Shown here: in pieces, positions 33,328 to 42,119 of the stretch
How the letters are laid out: each line of letters begins with the position of its first letter
How positions within the stretch are numbered: position 1 is the first letter of the stretch
Source: JAATFS01 sp037145635
Lineage (GTDB): Bacteria; Pseudomonadota; Gammaproteobacteria; Xanthomonadales; Xanthomonadaceae
DNA: 64,000 nt
Direction of reading: 5' to 3'
NCBI GenBank assembly: GCA_037145635.1
Contig: JBBCXB010000002.1
Span: 62,001 to 126,000 of the forward strand
Notes under the pieces: generated by a model
Seen by the model: the letters and a program-made list of their open reading frames with translations, nothing else
Database searches by the model: none
What the model was told of the DNA's origin: nothing
Program-made: the position numbers and the translations under genes

Positions 33328-34827
33328 TCAGGAATGCGTGGATGCGGGGGTGGCGGCGGGCTCGGCCGACGCGGCAGCGGGCGCGGGCGCGAACCCGCCT
33401 CCCAGTGCGCGGCGCAGCTTCACCGACGCGAGGATCTGTTGGGACTGCAGCGCCGCCATGCGCTCGCGCGCGGTCAGCAGCTGCTCTTCGACGCTCAGCA
33501 CCTCGAGGAAGCTGCCGATGCCGGCGCGGTAGCGCTGCTGCGCCAGGTCGTAGGCCGCGGCCGCGGTCTGCAGCGCCTCGTCCTGCGAGCGCGCGCGCTC
33601 GTCCAGCGAGCGCACCGCGTTGACCTGGTCGGCCACCTCGCGCAGGGCATCGACCACCTTCTGGTTGTAGTCGGCCACCGCCAGGTCGTACTGGGCGTCG
33701 CGCGTGGCGAGGTTGGCACGCAGCTTGCCGCCGTCGAAGATCGGCAGGCTCAGCGCCGGCGCGACCACCCCCAGCACCGACCCGCTCTCGAGCAGGTGGC
33801 CCACGTCCTTGTTGACCACGCCGCCGAGCGCGGTGAGGTTGAGGCTGGGGTAGAACCGGGTCCTGGCCGAGGCGATCTCCTTGTCGGCCGCCTCCACGCG
33901 CCAGCGCGCCGCGACCACGTCGGGGCGGCGCCCGAGCAGGTCGGCCGGCAGCACGCTCGGCAGGGCCAGCGCCAGCGGGCTGACCTGCGCCGGACGCGCG
34001 ATGCCCAGGCCGCGATCCGGGCCCTGCCCCACCAGCGCGGCCAGCGCGTTGCGCGCCTCGTCGATCTGCTGCTGTGCCGACTGCAGCTGCTGGCGCGCGG
34101 CCGGCACGCGGGCCTGGGCCTGGCGCAGCTGCAGCTCGCTGTCGATCCCGGCGCCGCGGCGCTGCCGGGTCAGGTCGAGGGTCTTCTGCGAGCGCGCCAG
34201 CTCGTCGTTGGCCACGTCGTGCAGGCTCCAGGCGTAGGCGAGCTGGGCGTAGGCCTCGGCGATCGCGCCGGACAGGTTCAGGCGCGCGGCCTGGGCATCG
34301 ATGTCCGCCGCGTGGGCCTGGTCCACCGCGGCCTCCCAGGCGGCCCGCTTGCCGCCCCACAGGTCGAAGCCGTAGCTGAAGTCCAGGATCGCCTGGGCGC
34401 TGCCGCCGTAGCTGCCGCCGAGCTCGTCGCCGACCATCGACTCGGGCAGCTGCAGCCCGGTGTAGCCGCCGGAGATCGACAGGCTCGGCTTGCGATCGGC
34501 GTCCACCGACCCGGCCTGGGCCTGGGCCTGGCGCAGCCGCGCATCGGCCGAGGCCAGGCTGGGACTGCTGCGCAGGCCTTCGGCGATCAGCGCGTCGAGC
34601 TGCGGATCGCCGAACGCGCGCCACCAGTCGGCGGACGGCCACGCGGCCGGGCTGAGCCCGGCCTGGCCCAGCGTGCGCTCGGCATGCACGGCCTCCGGGG
34701 CCAGCAGCGCGCCCTGCGGCGCCAGGCCGCGGCTGCTCGCACAGGCGGCCAGCGCCAGGCTCAGGACGGTGAGGACGACGGGCCGCAGGCGGCGCGTCGG
34801 CAGGGAGAGAGGCTTATCTGCGTTCAT
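33328..34827 (-). CDS. NodT-family outer-membrane efflux lipoprotein
   Basis: A 499-residue outer-membrane factor with a lipoprotein signal (lipobox A-L-A-A-C, Cys near residue 29), W-P-S-A-D-W-W-R-A-F-G-D-P-Q-L-D at the entry to the first helical hairpin, and L-L-G-R-R-P-D-V-V-A-A-R-W-R in the second repeat. It ends with an Ala/Pro-rich tail. It should serve the EmrAB pair. Its first 14 bases overlap the end of the MarR gene, so its expression depends on the regulator's own promoter. Confidence 0.92.
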   Translation of the reverse strand: MNADKPLSLPTRRLRPVVLTVLSLALAACASSRGLAPQGALLAPEAVHAERTLGQAGLSPAAWPSADWWRAFGDPQLDALIAEGLRSSPSLASADARLRQAQAQAGSVDADRKPSLSISGGYTGLQLPESMVGDELGGSYGGSAQAILDFSYGFDLWGGKRAAWEAAVDQAHAADIDAQAARLNLSGAIAEAYAQLAYAWSLHDVANDELARSQKTLDLTRQRRGAGIDSELQLRQAQARVPAARQQLQSAQQQIDEARNALAALVGQGPDRGLGIARPAQVSPLALALPSVLPADLLGRRPDVVAARWRVEAADKEIASARTRFYPSLNLTALGGVVNKDVGHLLESGSVLGVVAPALSLPIFDGGKLRANLATRDAQYDLAVADYNQKVVDALREVADQVNAVRSLDERARSQDEALQTAAAAYDLAQQRYRAGIGSFLEVLSVEEQLLTARERMAALQSQQILASVKLRRALGGGFAPAPAAASAEPAATPASTHS

Positions 34828-35278
34828 GGGAGCTCAGTGAATCGCGTACACGGATGAGAAGGGAGGTCAGCTGCTCGCGTTCGGCCGCGGACAGGTCGCG
34901 CATGGCGAAGTCCATCGCGCGCTCGCCGCGCTGCTTCAGGCGTTCCCACAGGGCCTTGCCGTCGTCGGTCATCAGGATCCGCAGCGCGCGCCGGTCCTGG
35001 GCGTGCGGCTCGCGCCGCACCGCGCCGATGGCCTCGAGGCGGTCCAGCAGGCGGGTGACCGCGCTGGGGGTCTGGTCCAGCGCCTGGGCCAGTTCGTTGG
35101 CGGTGCAGGGCGAGCGCACCGAGAGGATCTTCAGGCCCACGTAGTGGCTGAAACCGAACTCGGGGAACTCGGCCTTCATCTCGGCGTCGAGCTGGCGCAC
35201 CAGGCCGTCGCGCACCTGCCGCATCAGCAGCCCGAAGGTCGGGGATTGGGGGGAATCGGGGACGGGCGGACACTTCAT
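34814..35278 (-). CDS. MarR-family repressor of the emr operon
   Basis: A 154-residue winged-helix regulator: C-T-A-N-E-L-A-Q-A-L-D-Q-T-P-S-A-V-T-R-L-L-D-R-L-E (recognition helix around residues 57-83), wing R-R-E-P-H-A-Q-D-R-R-A-L-R-I and dimerisation helices at both ends. First gene of the efflux operon, so the usual logic is autorepression relieved when a phenolic or other pump substrate binds. A 7-bp inverted repeat covers its -35 element (separate entry). E. coli MprA (EmrR) plays the same role for emrAB. Confidence 0.92.
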   Translation of the reverse strand: MKCPPVPDSPQSPTFGLLMRQVRDGLVRQLDAEMKAEFPEFGFSHYVGLKILSVRSPCTANELAQALDQTPSAVTRLLDRLEAIGAVRREPHAQDRRALRILMTDDGKALWERLKQRGERAMDFAMRDLSAAEREQLTSLLIRVRDSLSSHERR

Positions 35279-35285
35279 GGGGCGC

Positions 35286-35323
35286 TATTTTGTTCCGGAC
35301 GGAATATTTGTCAATGCAAATAT
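35286..35323 (-). promoter_or_regulatory. Promoter and MarR operator of the emr operon
   Basis: On the minus strand the promoter is TTGACA (35314-35309), 17-base spacer and AAAATA (35291-35286), just upstream of the MarR ATG. The palindrome ATATTTG-N6-CAAATAT (35304-35323) overlaps the -35 box, a position that would block RNA polymerase. The same palindrome lies about 100 bases from the divergent AraC-family gene start. Confidence 0.65.
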
Positions 35324-35419
35324 GTCATTCGGAATTAAATGATGCGTTGCACCACTGCAACGCCGGGAGGTGTGCACCTTACCCACCCGCGGGGCTGGCA
35401 CGGTAATAGAATTCAGACA

Positions 35420-36292
35420 ATGAATATCGAAAAGACGCCAGCGCCTCCGGGCGCCCCCGTGGTCCGGCCGGAGCTGGCGACCTGGTTCGAGCGTGCCGGT
35501 GGCCCGCCGGTGGTCGTGTTCCAGGTCCACAGCCAGCAGGGGCTGGCGCACGAGATCGACTGGCACCGCCACCTGCGCGGCCAGCTGATCAGCGTGGAAT
35601 CCGGCCTGCTCACCACCCGCACCGAGCGCGGGGAGTGGTCGCTGCCGCCGGGCTGCGCCGGCTGGATGCCCCCGGACGCGCTGCACACCGTGGAGATCAC
35701 CGGGCCCCTGCGCGGCTGGGGCCTGCTGGTGGAGCCGGCCGCCTGTGCGACGCTGCCGGCCCGGCCCTGCGTGCTCGGCATCGGCGAGCTGGTGCGTGCA
35801 CTGGCGCTGCGCCTGGCGGAATGGCCGCCCGCGGAGCTGCTGCAGGCACGGCCGCTGCGGCTGGCGGGGGTGCTGCTGGACGAGCTGGGCCAGGCCCCCA
35901 CCCAGGCCCTGCACCTGCCGATGCCGCACGACCGCCGGCTGCTGCGCATCGCCGCGCGGCTGCTCGCCGAACCGGCCGATGCCCACGGCCTGGAGCACTG
36001 GGCGCACTGGGCCGGGTTGTCGCCGCGCAGCCTGAGCCGGCACTTCCGCGCCGAGACCGGGCTGGGGTTCGCGCAGTGGCGGCAGCAGGCGCGGCTGGCC
36101 GAGTCGCTGCGGCTGCTGTACAGCGGCGTGGCCGTCGGCGACATCGCCCACCGCCTGGGCTACAGCAGCGCCAGCGCCTTCGTCACCGTGTTCCGCCAGC
36201 ACTACGGCACGCCCCCGGCGCGCTACCTGCAGCGGATCCGCCCGCCGCTCGCCGCCGCCGACGGCTTGGCATCCCCGGCCGCATCCGGATAA
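35420..36292 (+). CDS. AraC-family transcriptional regulator
   Basis: A 290-residue regulator with an N-terminal cupin-type sensing domain (E-I-D-W-H-R-H-L-R-G-Q-L, about 43-54; L-P-P-G-C-A-G-W-M-P-P) and a C-terminal double helix-turn-helix (W-A-H-W-A-G-L-S-P-R-S-L-S-R-H-F and V-G-D-I-A-H-R-L-G-Y-S-S-A-S-A-F-V-T-V-F-R). The start M-N-I-E-K-T is favoured; an earlier in-frame ATG at 35339 gives an unlikely N-terminus. It is transcribed away from the MarR-emr operon and could contribute to its control, but no target site is evident. Confidence 0.88.
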   Translation: MNIEKTPAPPGAPVVRPELATWFERAGGPPVVVFQVHSQQGLAHEIDWHRHLRGQLISVESGLLTTRTERGEWSLPPGCAGWMPPDALHTVEITGPLRGWGLLVEPAACATLPARPCVLGIGELVRALALRLAEWPPAELLQARPLRLAGVLLDELGQAPTQALHLPMPHDRRLLRIAARLLAEPADAHGLEHWAHWAGLSPRSLSRHFRAETGLGFAQWRQQARLAESLRLLYSGVAVGDIAHRLGYSSASAFVTVFRQHYGTPPARYLQRIRPPLAAADGLASPAASG

Positions 36293-36356
36293 TCGTCCGT
36301 CTTCGCGCCCCGTGCCCGCCCGGTGCGCGCTCTCCAAAGCAGGTAGCACCCACGCA

Positions 36357-38600
36357 ATGACCGACCTCACCCGCCCCACCTTCCACGGTTTCGAGCAGCT
36401 GCCGCTGCGCGAGTACGCCGAACGCGCCTACCTCGACTATTCCATGTACGTGGTGCTCGACCGTGCCCTGCCGTTCCTGGGCGACGGCCTGAAGCCGGTG
36501 CAGCGCCGCATCATCTACGCCATGAGCGAGCTCGGCCTGGGCGCCGGCGCCAAGCCCAAGAAGTCCGCGCGCACCGTCGGCGACGTGATCGGCAAGTACC
36601 ACCCGCATGGCGACAGCGCCTGCTACGAGGCGCTGGTGCTGATGGCGCAGCCGTTCTCGTACCGCTATCCGCTGATCGACGGCCAGGGCAACTTCGGCTC
36701 GACCGACGATCCCAAGTCGTTCGCGGCGATGCGCTACACCGAGTCTAAGCTGACCCCGATCGCCGAGATGCTGCTGGGCGAGCTCGGCCACGGCACCGCG
36801 GACTGGGTACCGAACTTCGACGGCACGATGGAAGAGCCGTCGTGGCTGCCGGCGCGCCTGCCGCACCTGCTGCTCAACGGCACCACCGGGATCGCGGTCG
36901 GCATGGCCACCGACGTGCCGCCGCACAACCTCAACGAGATCGTCAGCGCGCTGGTGCGCCTGCTCGACGACCCCGACGCCAGCGTCGCCGAGCTGTGCGA
37001 GCACGTGCGCGGGCCGGACTACCCGACCACCGCCGAGATCATCACCCCGGCCGCCGACCTGCGCGCGATCTACGAGACCGGCCACGGCAGCGTGCGCGCG
37101 CGCGCCACCTTCGCCCGGGAAAACGGCAACATCGTCATCAACGCGCTGCCCTACCAGGTGTCGCCGTCGAAGGTGATCGAGCAGATCGCCCAGCAGATGC
37201 GCGCCAAGAAGCTGCCGTGGCTGGAGGACATCCGCGACGAGTCCGACCACGCCAACCCGGTGCGGGTGGTGCTGGTGCCGCGTTCCAACCGCGTCGATGT
37301 CGAACAGCTGATGGGCCACCTGTTCGTCACCACCGACCTGGAGCGCAGCTACCGCGTCAACCTCAACGTGATCGGCCTGGACGGCCGCCCGCAGGTCAAG
37401 AACCTGCGCCAGCTGCTGACCGAGTGGCTCGGCTTCCGCAGCGATACCGTCACCCGCCGCCTCAACCACCGCCTGCAGAAGGTCGAGCGCCGCCTGCACC
37501 TGTTGGAAGGCCTGCTGATCGCCTTCCTCAACCTCGACGAGGTGATCCGCCTCATCCGCAGCGAGGATGAGCCCAAGCCGGCGCTGATCGCGCGCTTCGC
37601 CCTGAGCGAGGAACAGGCCGAGTACATCCTCGAGACCAAGCTGCGCCAGCTCGCGCGCCTGGAGGAAATGAAGATCCGCGGCGAGCAGGATGCGCTGGCC
37701 AAGGAACGCGAGCAGATCCTGGCCATCCTCGGCAGCCGCACCCGGCTGCGCAAGCTGATCAAGGACGAGCTGCTGGCCGACGCAAAGAAGTTTGGCGACG
37801 CGCGCCGCTCGCCGCTGGTGGAGCGCGGCGCCGCGCAGGCCATCGACGAGACCGAGCTGGTGGCCAGCGAGCCGATGACGGTGGTGCTCTCGGAGAAGGG
37901 CTGGATCCGCGCGGCCAAGGGCCACGAGGTCGACCCGGCGGGCATGTCCTACCGCGACGGCGACGGCCTGCTGGCCGCGGTGCGCAGCCGCAGCACCCAC
38001 CAGGTGGCCTTCATCGATTCGGAGGGCCGCAGCTACTCGGCGCTGGTGCACACCCTGCCCTCGGCGCGCGGCAACGGCGAGCCGCTCACCGGGCGTTTCT
38101 CGCCGGCCTCCGGCGCCTCGTTCCAGACCATGGCCAGCGGCGAGGCCAGCAGCCGCTTCGTGCTGGCGTCCTCGCACGGCTACGGCTTCGTGACCCGGTT
38201 CGAGAACCTCACCGGCCGCAACAAGGCCGGCAAGGCCCTGCTCAACCTGACCCCCGGCTCGCACGTGCTGCAGCCGGCCGCGGTGCTCAATCCCGACAGC
38301 GACCGCATCGTCGCGGTGACCAGTGCCGGCAACCTGCTGGCGATCCCGGCCACCGAACTGCCCGAGCTGGACAAGGGCAAGGGCAACAAGCTGATCGACA
38401 TCCCCAAGGCCAAGCTCAGCACCGAGCGCGTCGTGGCGGTGGCGGCGGTGGCGCCGGGCAACACCCTGCTGGTGCGCAGCGGCCAGCGCACCATGAACCT
38501 GTCGTTCAAGGACCTGGACACCTACCTGGGCACGCGCGCGAGCCGCGGCCACCTGCTGCCGCGCGGCTGGCAGAAGGTCGACGGGCTGGCGGTGGAATAG
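36357..38600 (+). CDS. parC: DNA topoisomerase IV subunit A
   Basis: A 747-residue type IIA topoisomerase A subunit that decatenates daughter chromosomes with ParE. The winged-helix/tower part has the active-site Tyr in M-R-Y-T-E-S-K-L-T-P. The quinolone-determining region reads H-P-H-G-D-S-A-C-Y-E-A, with the Ser and Glu whose loss confers resistance both present. The C-terminal domain has a few degenerate blades, as usual for ParC. Start at M-T-D-L-T-R-P; 15 extra upstream codons in frame lack support. Monocistronic here; parE is not in the window. Confidence 0.97.
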   Translation: MTDLTRPTFHGFEQLPLREYAERAYLDYSMYVVLDRALPFLGDGLKPVQRRIIYAMSELGLGAGAKPKKSARTVGDVIGKYHPHGDSACYEALVLMAQPFSYRYPLIDGQGNFGSTDDPKSFAAMRYTESKLTPIAEMLLGELGHGTADWVPNFDGTMEEPSWLPARLPHLLLNGTTGIAVGMATDVPPHNLNEIVSALVRLLDDPDASVAELCEHVRGPDYPTTAEIITPAADLRAIYETGHGSVRARATFARENGNIVINALPYQVSPSKVIEQIAQQMRAKKLPWLEDIRDESDHANPVRVVLVPRSNRVDVEQLMGHLFVTTDLERSYRVNLNVIGLDGRPQVKNLRQLLTEWLGFRSDTVTRRLNHRLQKVERRLHLLEGLLIAFLNLDEVIRLIRSEDEPKPALIARFALSEEQAEYILETKLRQLARLEEMKIRGEQDALAKEREQILAILGSRTRLRKLIKDELLADAKKFGDARRSPLVERGAAQAIDETELVASEPMTVVLSEKGWIRAAKGHEVDPAGMSYRDGDGLLAAVRSRSTHQVAFIDSEGRSYSALVHTLPSARGNGEPLTGRFSPASGASFQTMASGEASSRFVLASSHGYGFVTRFENLTGRNKAGKALLNLTPGSHVLQPAAVLNPDSDRIVAVTSAGNLLAIPATELPELDKGKGNKLIDIPKAKLSTERVVAVAAVAPGNTLLVRSGQRTMNLSFKDLDTYLGTRASRGHLLPRGWQKVDGLAVE

Positions 38601-38701
38601 CCCGCGGCGCGGGCCTGGAGGTAGAGGCGCCGGCGGCCGCCGGGACCGGGCGGTGTGTCACGCCGGGTGCCCGGCCCGGCCGTACCGGGCGGCGCCGGTC
38701 G

Positions 38702-38735
38702 GCCGGGCCCGGCCGGGGCCCCGGCCGGGCCCGGC
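38702..38735. terminator. Perfect 34-bp GC palindrome between parC and bfr
   Basis: The 34 bases are all G or C and perfectly self-complementary about 38718/38719. A second hairpin with 9-bp arms (38744-38752 with 38771-38779) follows. Both lie between convergent genes. They could act as a bidirectional terminator or transcription road-block, although no T-run is present. Confidence 0.45.
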
Positions 38736-38786
38736 GAGGCCACCCCGTCGCCGGCGCGGCGCCGGTCCGGGGCGACGGGTGCGCCG

Positions 38787-39275
38787 TCAGTGCGTCTGCG
38801 GATCGCCTTCGCCGATCTTCGAGGTCTGGTACAGCGCCAGGCCGATGCGCTTGATCAGGCCGAGCTGCTGCTCCAGCCACCAGGCGTGGTCTTCCTCGGT
38901 GTCCTGCAGCTGCTTGAGCAGCATGTCGCGGCTGACGTAGTCGCCGTGCTCCTCGCACAGCTTCATGCCCGCAGCCAGGTTGGCGCGCACCTCGTACTCG
39001 ACCGCCAGGTCGCGCTCGAGCATCTCCACCACGGTCTTGCCGGGCTCGAACGCCGCCGGGCGCATGTCCGGGTCGCCCTCCAGGAACAGGATGCGGCGCA
39101 GCAGCGCGTCGGCGTGCTCGGTCTCCTCCTGCATCTCGTGGTTGATGCGCTGGTAGAGCGCCATCAGGCCCTGGTCCTCGTAGCGGCGCGAATGCAGGAA
39201 GTACTGGTCGCGGGCCGCCAGTTCGCCGCGCAGCAGCTCCTTGAGGTAGTCGACGACTTCGGGATGGCCTTTCAT
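38787..39275 (-). CDS. bfr: Bacterioferritin
   Basis: A 162-residue ferritin-like four-helix protein that stores iron in a 24-mer shell. Ferroxidase ligands are visible in L-R-G-E-L-A-A-R-D-Q-Y (Glu18), M-Q-E-E-T-E-H-A-D-A-L (Glu51, His54), the Glu in L-A-V-E-Y-E-V-R and E-E-D-H-A-W-W-L-E (Glu127, His130). The heme-ligand Met region reads L-Y-Q-R-I-N-H-E-M-Q. The start at M-K-G-H-P-E is chosen; ten extra upstream codons are unlikely. The region upstream (39280-39360) is AT-rich for this genome and may hold the promoter. Confidence 0.95.
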   Translation of the reverse strand: MKGHPEVVDYLKELLRGELAARDQYFLHSRRYEDQGLMALYQRINHEMQEETEHADALLRRILFLEGDPDMRPAAFEPGKTVVEMLERDLAVEYEVRANLAAGMKLCEEHGDYVSRDMLLKQLQDTEEDHAWWLEQQLGLIKRIGLALYQTSKIGEGDPQTH

Positions 39276-39408
39276 GGGGAGTGCTCCGGCAACAGAAGCG
39301 CGCATGGTGCCCCAATCCGCGCGATGATGATCTAATCGGAATCAGTTTCAGTTGCGCTCGCGCCGGACCGCCGGCGCCGCGCTCGCACGGGCCAGACCGG
39401 AGCAGGGA

Positions 39409-41842
39409 ATGCGCAAATGGGTGGGGCGGCTGCTGTGGACGACGGGGACGGCGCTCCTGCTGGCCGCGCTGGCCGCCTACCTGGCGCTGCGCGGCAGCCT
39501 GCCGCGGCTGGATGGCGAGGTGGCGCTGCCCGGGCTGTCGGCGCCGGTGCGGATCCAGCGCGACGCCCTCGGCGTGGTGACCGTCGACGCGGCCGACCCG
39601 GCCGACGCGATGCGCGCCCTCGGCTACGTGCACGCGCAGGAGCGCTACTTCGAGATGGACCTGCTGCGGCGCACCGCCGCCGGCGAGCTGTCGGAGCTGT
39701 TCGGGCCGGCGGCGCTGGAGCTCGACCGGCAGAACCGCGTGCACCGGCTGCGCAGCCGGCTGCGGGCGAACCTGGGCACCGCGGTCGGCGACCAGGAAGC
39801 CGCGCTGCGGGCCTACCGCGACGGCGTCAACGCCGGGCTCGACGCCCTGCCGGTGCGCCCCTGGCCCTACCTGCTGCTGCGCCAGGTGCCGCGCCGCTGG
39901 GCGCTGGACGACTCGCTGCTGGCCGCGATGGCGATGTACGGCGACCTGCAGGACAACCGCAACCGTGGCGAACTGGCGCTGGCGCGCATCCGCGCGGTGG
40001 TGCCGCCTGCGCTGTACGCCCTGATCGCCCACGACGGCTCGGAATGGGATGCGCCGCTGTTCGGCCCGGCGCGCGGCAACGCGGCGCTGCCCGATGCCGC
40101 CACCCTCGACCTGCGCACGCTGGGTGGCGCCCGGCCGCCTGCGGCAGCGTCCGCCCTCACTCCACCGCCTGCGGGGCAGGCGGTCCCCCTCTCTCCCGCC
40201 AAGCGGGAGAGAGACGTCGGTGGGCCGCCTGCGGCGGCCGACGGGTTTCCGGGCAGCAACAACTTTGCCGTGGACGGCACGCTGACTGCCGACGGCCGCG
40301 CCATCGTCGCCGACGACATGCACCTGGGGCTGCGGGCGCCCAACCTGTGGTTCCGCGCGCGGCTGCGCTATGCCGACGCGGCCGCGCCCGGTGGCCGCGT
40401 CGACGTCACCGGCTTCACCCTGCCCGGCCTGCCGGCAGTGATCGTGGGCAGCAACGGCTATGTCGCCTGGGGCTTCACCAACAGCTACATCGACACCGCC
40501 GACTTCGCGCGCATCCCGCCGGCCACGCCCGGCCATCCGCAACCGCTGACCACCCACGTGGAGATCCTGCGGGTGGCGGGCGCGGCCGACGTCGCGTTCC
40601 CGGTGCGCGAGAGCGCCTGGGGCCCGGTGCTGCACACCGAGCCGGACGGCAGCCTGCTGGCGCTGCGCTGGGCCGCGCAGCTGCCGGGCGCGTTGCGGCT
40701 GGACTTCGCCGGGATGAGCCGGGCCGGCGACCTCGAAGCGGCGCTGGCGGTGGCCGACCGCAGCGGCCTTCCGGTGCAGAACCTGGTGCTGGCCGACCGC
40801 AGCGGCCGCATCGCCTGGCGCCTGATCGGTGCCCGTCCCGCGCGCGGTCCCGGCTGCACGCCAGCCGGCATCGTCACGCTCGCCGCCGACGCCACGTCGG
40901 GCCCGGCCTGCGTCCCCTGGCCGGTACGCAGCGACCAGGCACCGGCGCTGGTCGACCCGCCGCTGCACCGGCTGTGGACCGCGAACAACCGCGTGGTCGA
41001 CGACGCCCGGCTGGCCACCCTGGGCAATGCCGGCTACGACCTCGGCGCCCGCGCGCGCCAGATCCGCGACGACCTGTTCGCGCGCCAGCGCTTCACCGAG
41101 CAGGACCTGCTCGGCATCCAGCTCGACGACCGTGCACTGCTGCTGGAACGCTGGTGGACGCTGCTGCGGCAGGTGGTGGCCGCCAGCGACGACCCGGCGC
41201 TGCGCCCGCTCGAACGTGCCACGCGCCGCTGGGACGCGCGCGCCGCGCCCGATTCGGCCAGCTACCGCATCGTGCGCGCGTTCCGCGATCACACGCTGGA
41301 CGTCCTGCAGGCAGGCCTGCTCGCGCCGGCCCGGGACGCGCTCGGCGCGGACCCGCCGGCGCCGCCACGCGCCCAGTTCGAAGGCGTGGCCTGGCCCCTG
41401 CTCAGCGCACGGCCGGCGCATCTGCTGCCGCCCCCGTACCCGAGCTGGGAGGCCCTGCTCGCCAGCGTCGCCCGCGAGGTGCAGCAGCAACTCGCCGGCC
41501 CGGGTGGCGACCTCGGCCGGCGTACCTGGGGCGAGCGCAACACCGCCGCGATCTGCCATCCGCTGGCGCGCGCGCTGCCGGCCATCGCCCGGCCCTGGCT
41601 GTGCATGCCGGCCGACGCCCTGCCGGGCGACCGCGACATGCCGCGGGTGCAGGGCCCGGCATTCGGCGCGTCCGAGCGCATGGTGGTGTCGCCGGGCCAC
41701 GAGCAGGACGGCATCGTGCACATGCCGGGCGGCCAGAGCGGGCACCCGCTGTCGCCGTTCTGGGGCGCGGGGCACGCGGACTGGGTACAGGGCCGTCCGA
41801 CCCCGTTCCTGCCGATGGCCCCGCACGCTGCGTCCGCGCTGA
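39409..41842 (+). CDS. Penicillin acylase family (Ntn) amidohydrolase, probable frameshift at the end
   Basis: An exported Ntn-hydrolase with an N-terminal TM/signal (about 5-25), the alpha-chain motif V-H-A-Q-E-R-Y-F-E-M-D-L-L-R-R, the autocleavage site G/S-N-N-F-A-V-D-G (nucleophile Ser283), the beta-chain motif W-G-F-T-N-S-Y-I-D and late N-R-V-V-D. Members hydrolyse beta-lactam amides or N-acyl-homoserine lactones. A 90-bp repeat is inserted in frame just before Ser283. The frame reads well to G-R-P-T-P-F-L-P (41813), then runs unlike the family to 42498, across the next gene. One base removed near 41815 would give a natural end W-P-R-T-L-R-P-R at 41842. Coordinates assume that correction. 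Confidence 0.75.
40133..40235 (+). repeat. In-frame palindromic repeat element inside the acylase gene
   Basis: A perfect 13-base direct repeat (GGCCGCCTGCGGC at 40133-40145 and 40223-40235) brackets a unit of exactly 90 bases. Inside lie two hairpins: 8-bp stem 40165-40172/40176-40183 and 11-bp stem CTCTCTCCCGC/GCGGGAGAGAG (40189-40199/40203-40213). The second resembles the C/G-rich extragenic palindromes of this bacterial group. It adds 30 codons without breaking the frame. Confidence 0.65.
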
Positions 41843-42119
41843 GTGCAGCCTGCGGCGGCGGCGTGGACACGGGCCGCCGCCGTGGATCCCTCGCGCCCCC
41901 CGTCCTCGCGCATGCGCCGGCGCTGGAATGCGATCACGCACGTCCTGCGTCGACCGCGCGATGCCCGCGGCGAACGCCGCACGGCCATGAACACCACCCG
42001 ACCCCCACACGCTTTTTCAGCCGGAATTTAACGCGGGGTACGCGACACTGGGCGCCGTCGAGCACGTGGTGTCGATCACGCCGCGTCGCCCCCCCCCTCC
42101 CCCATCGTTGGAATTCCGC

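Noticed and set aside
39301..39360. Fur box upstream of bfr
   Set aside because: The AT-rich stretch resembles GATAAT repeats only weakly and does not reach a convincing match.
41843..42031. Possible 62-codon gene downstream of the acylase
   Set aside because: Arg-rich shadow-like composition and no clear ribosome site.
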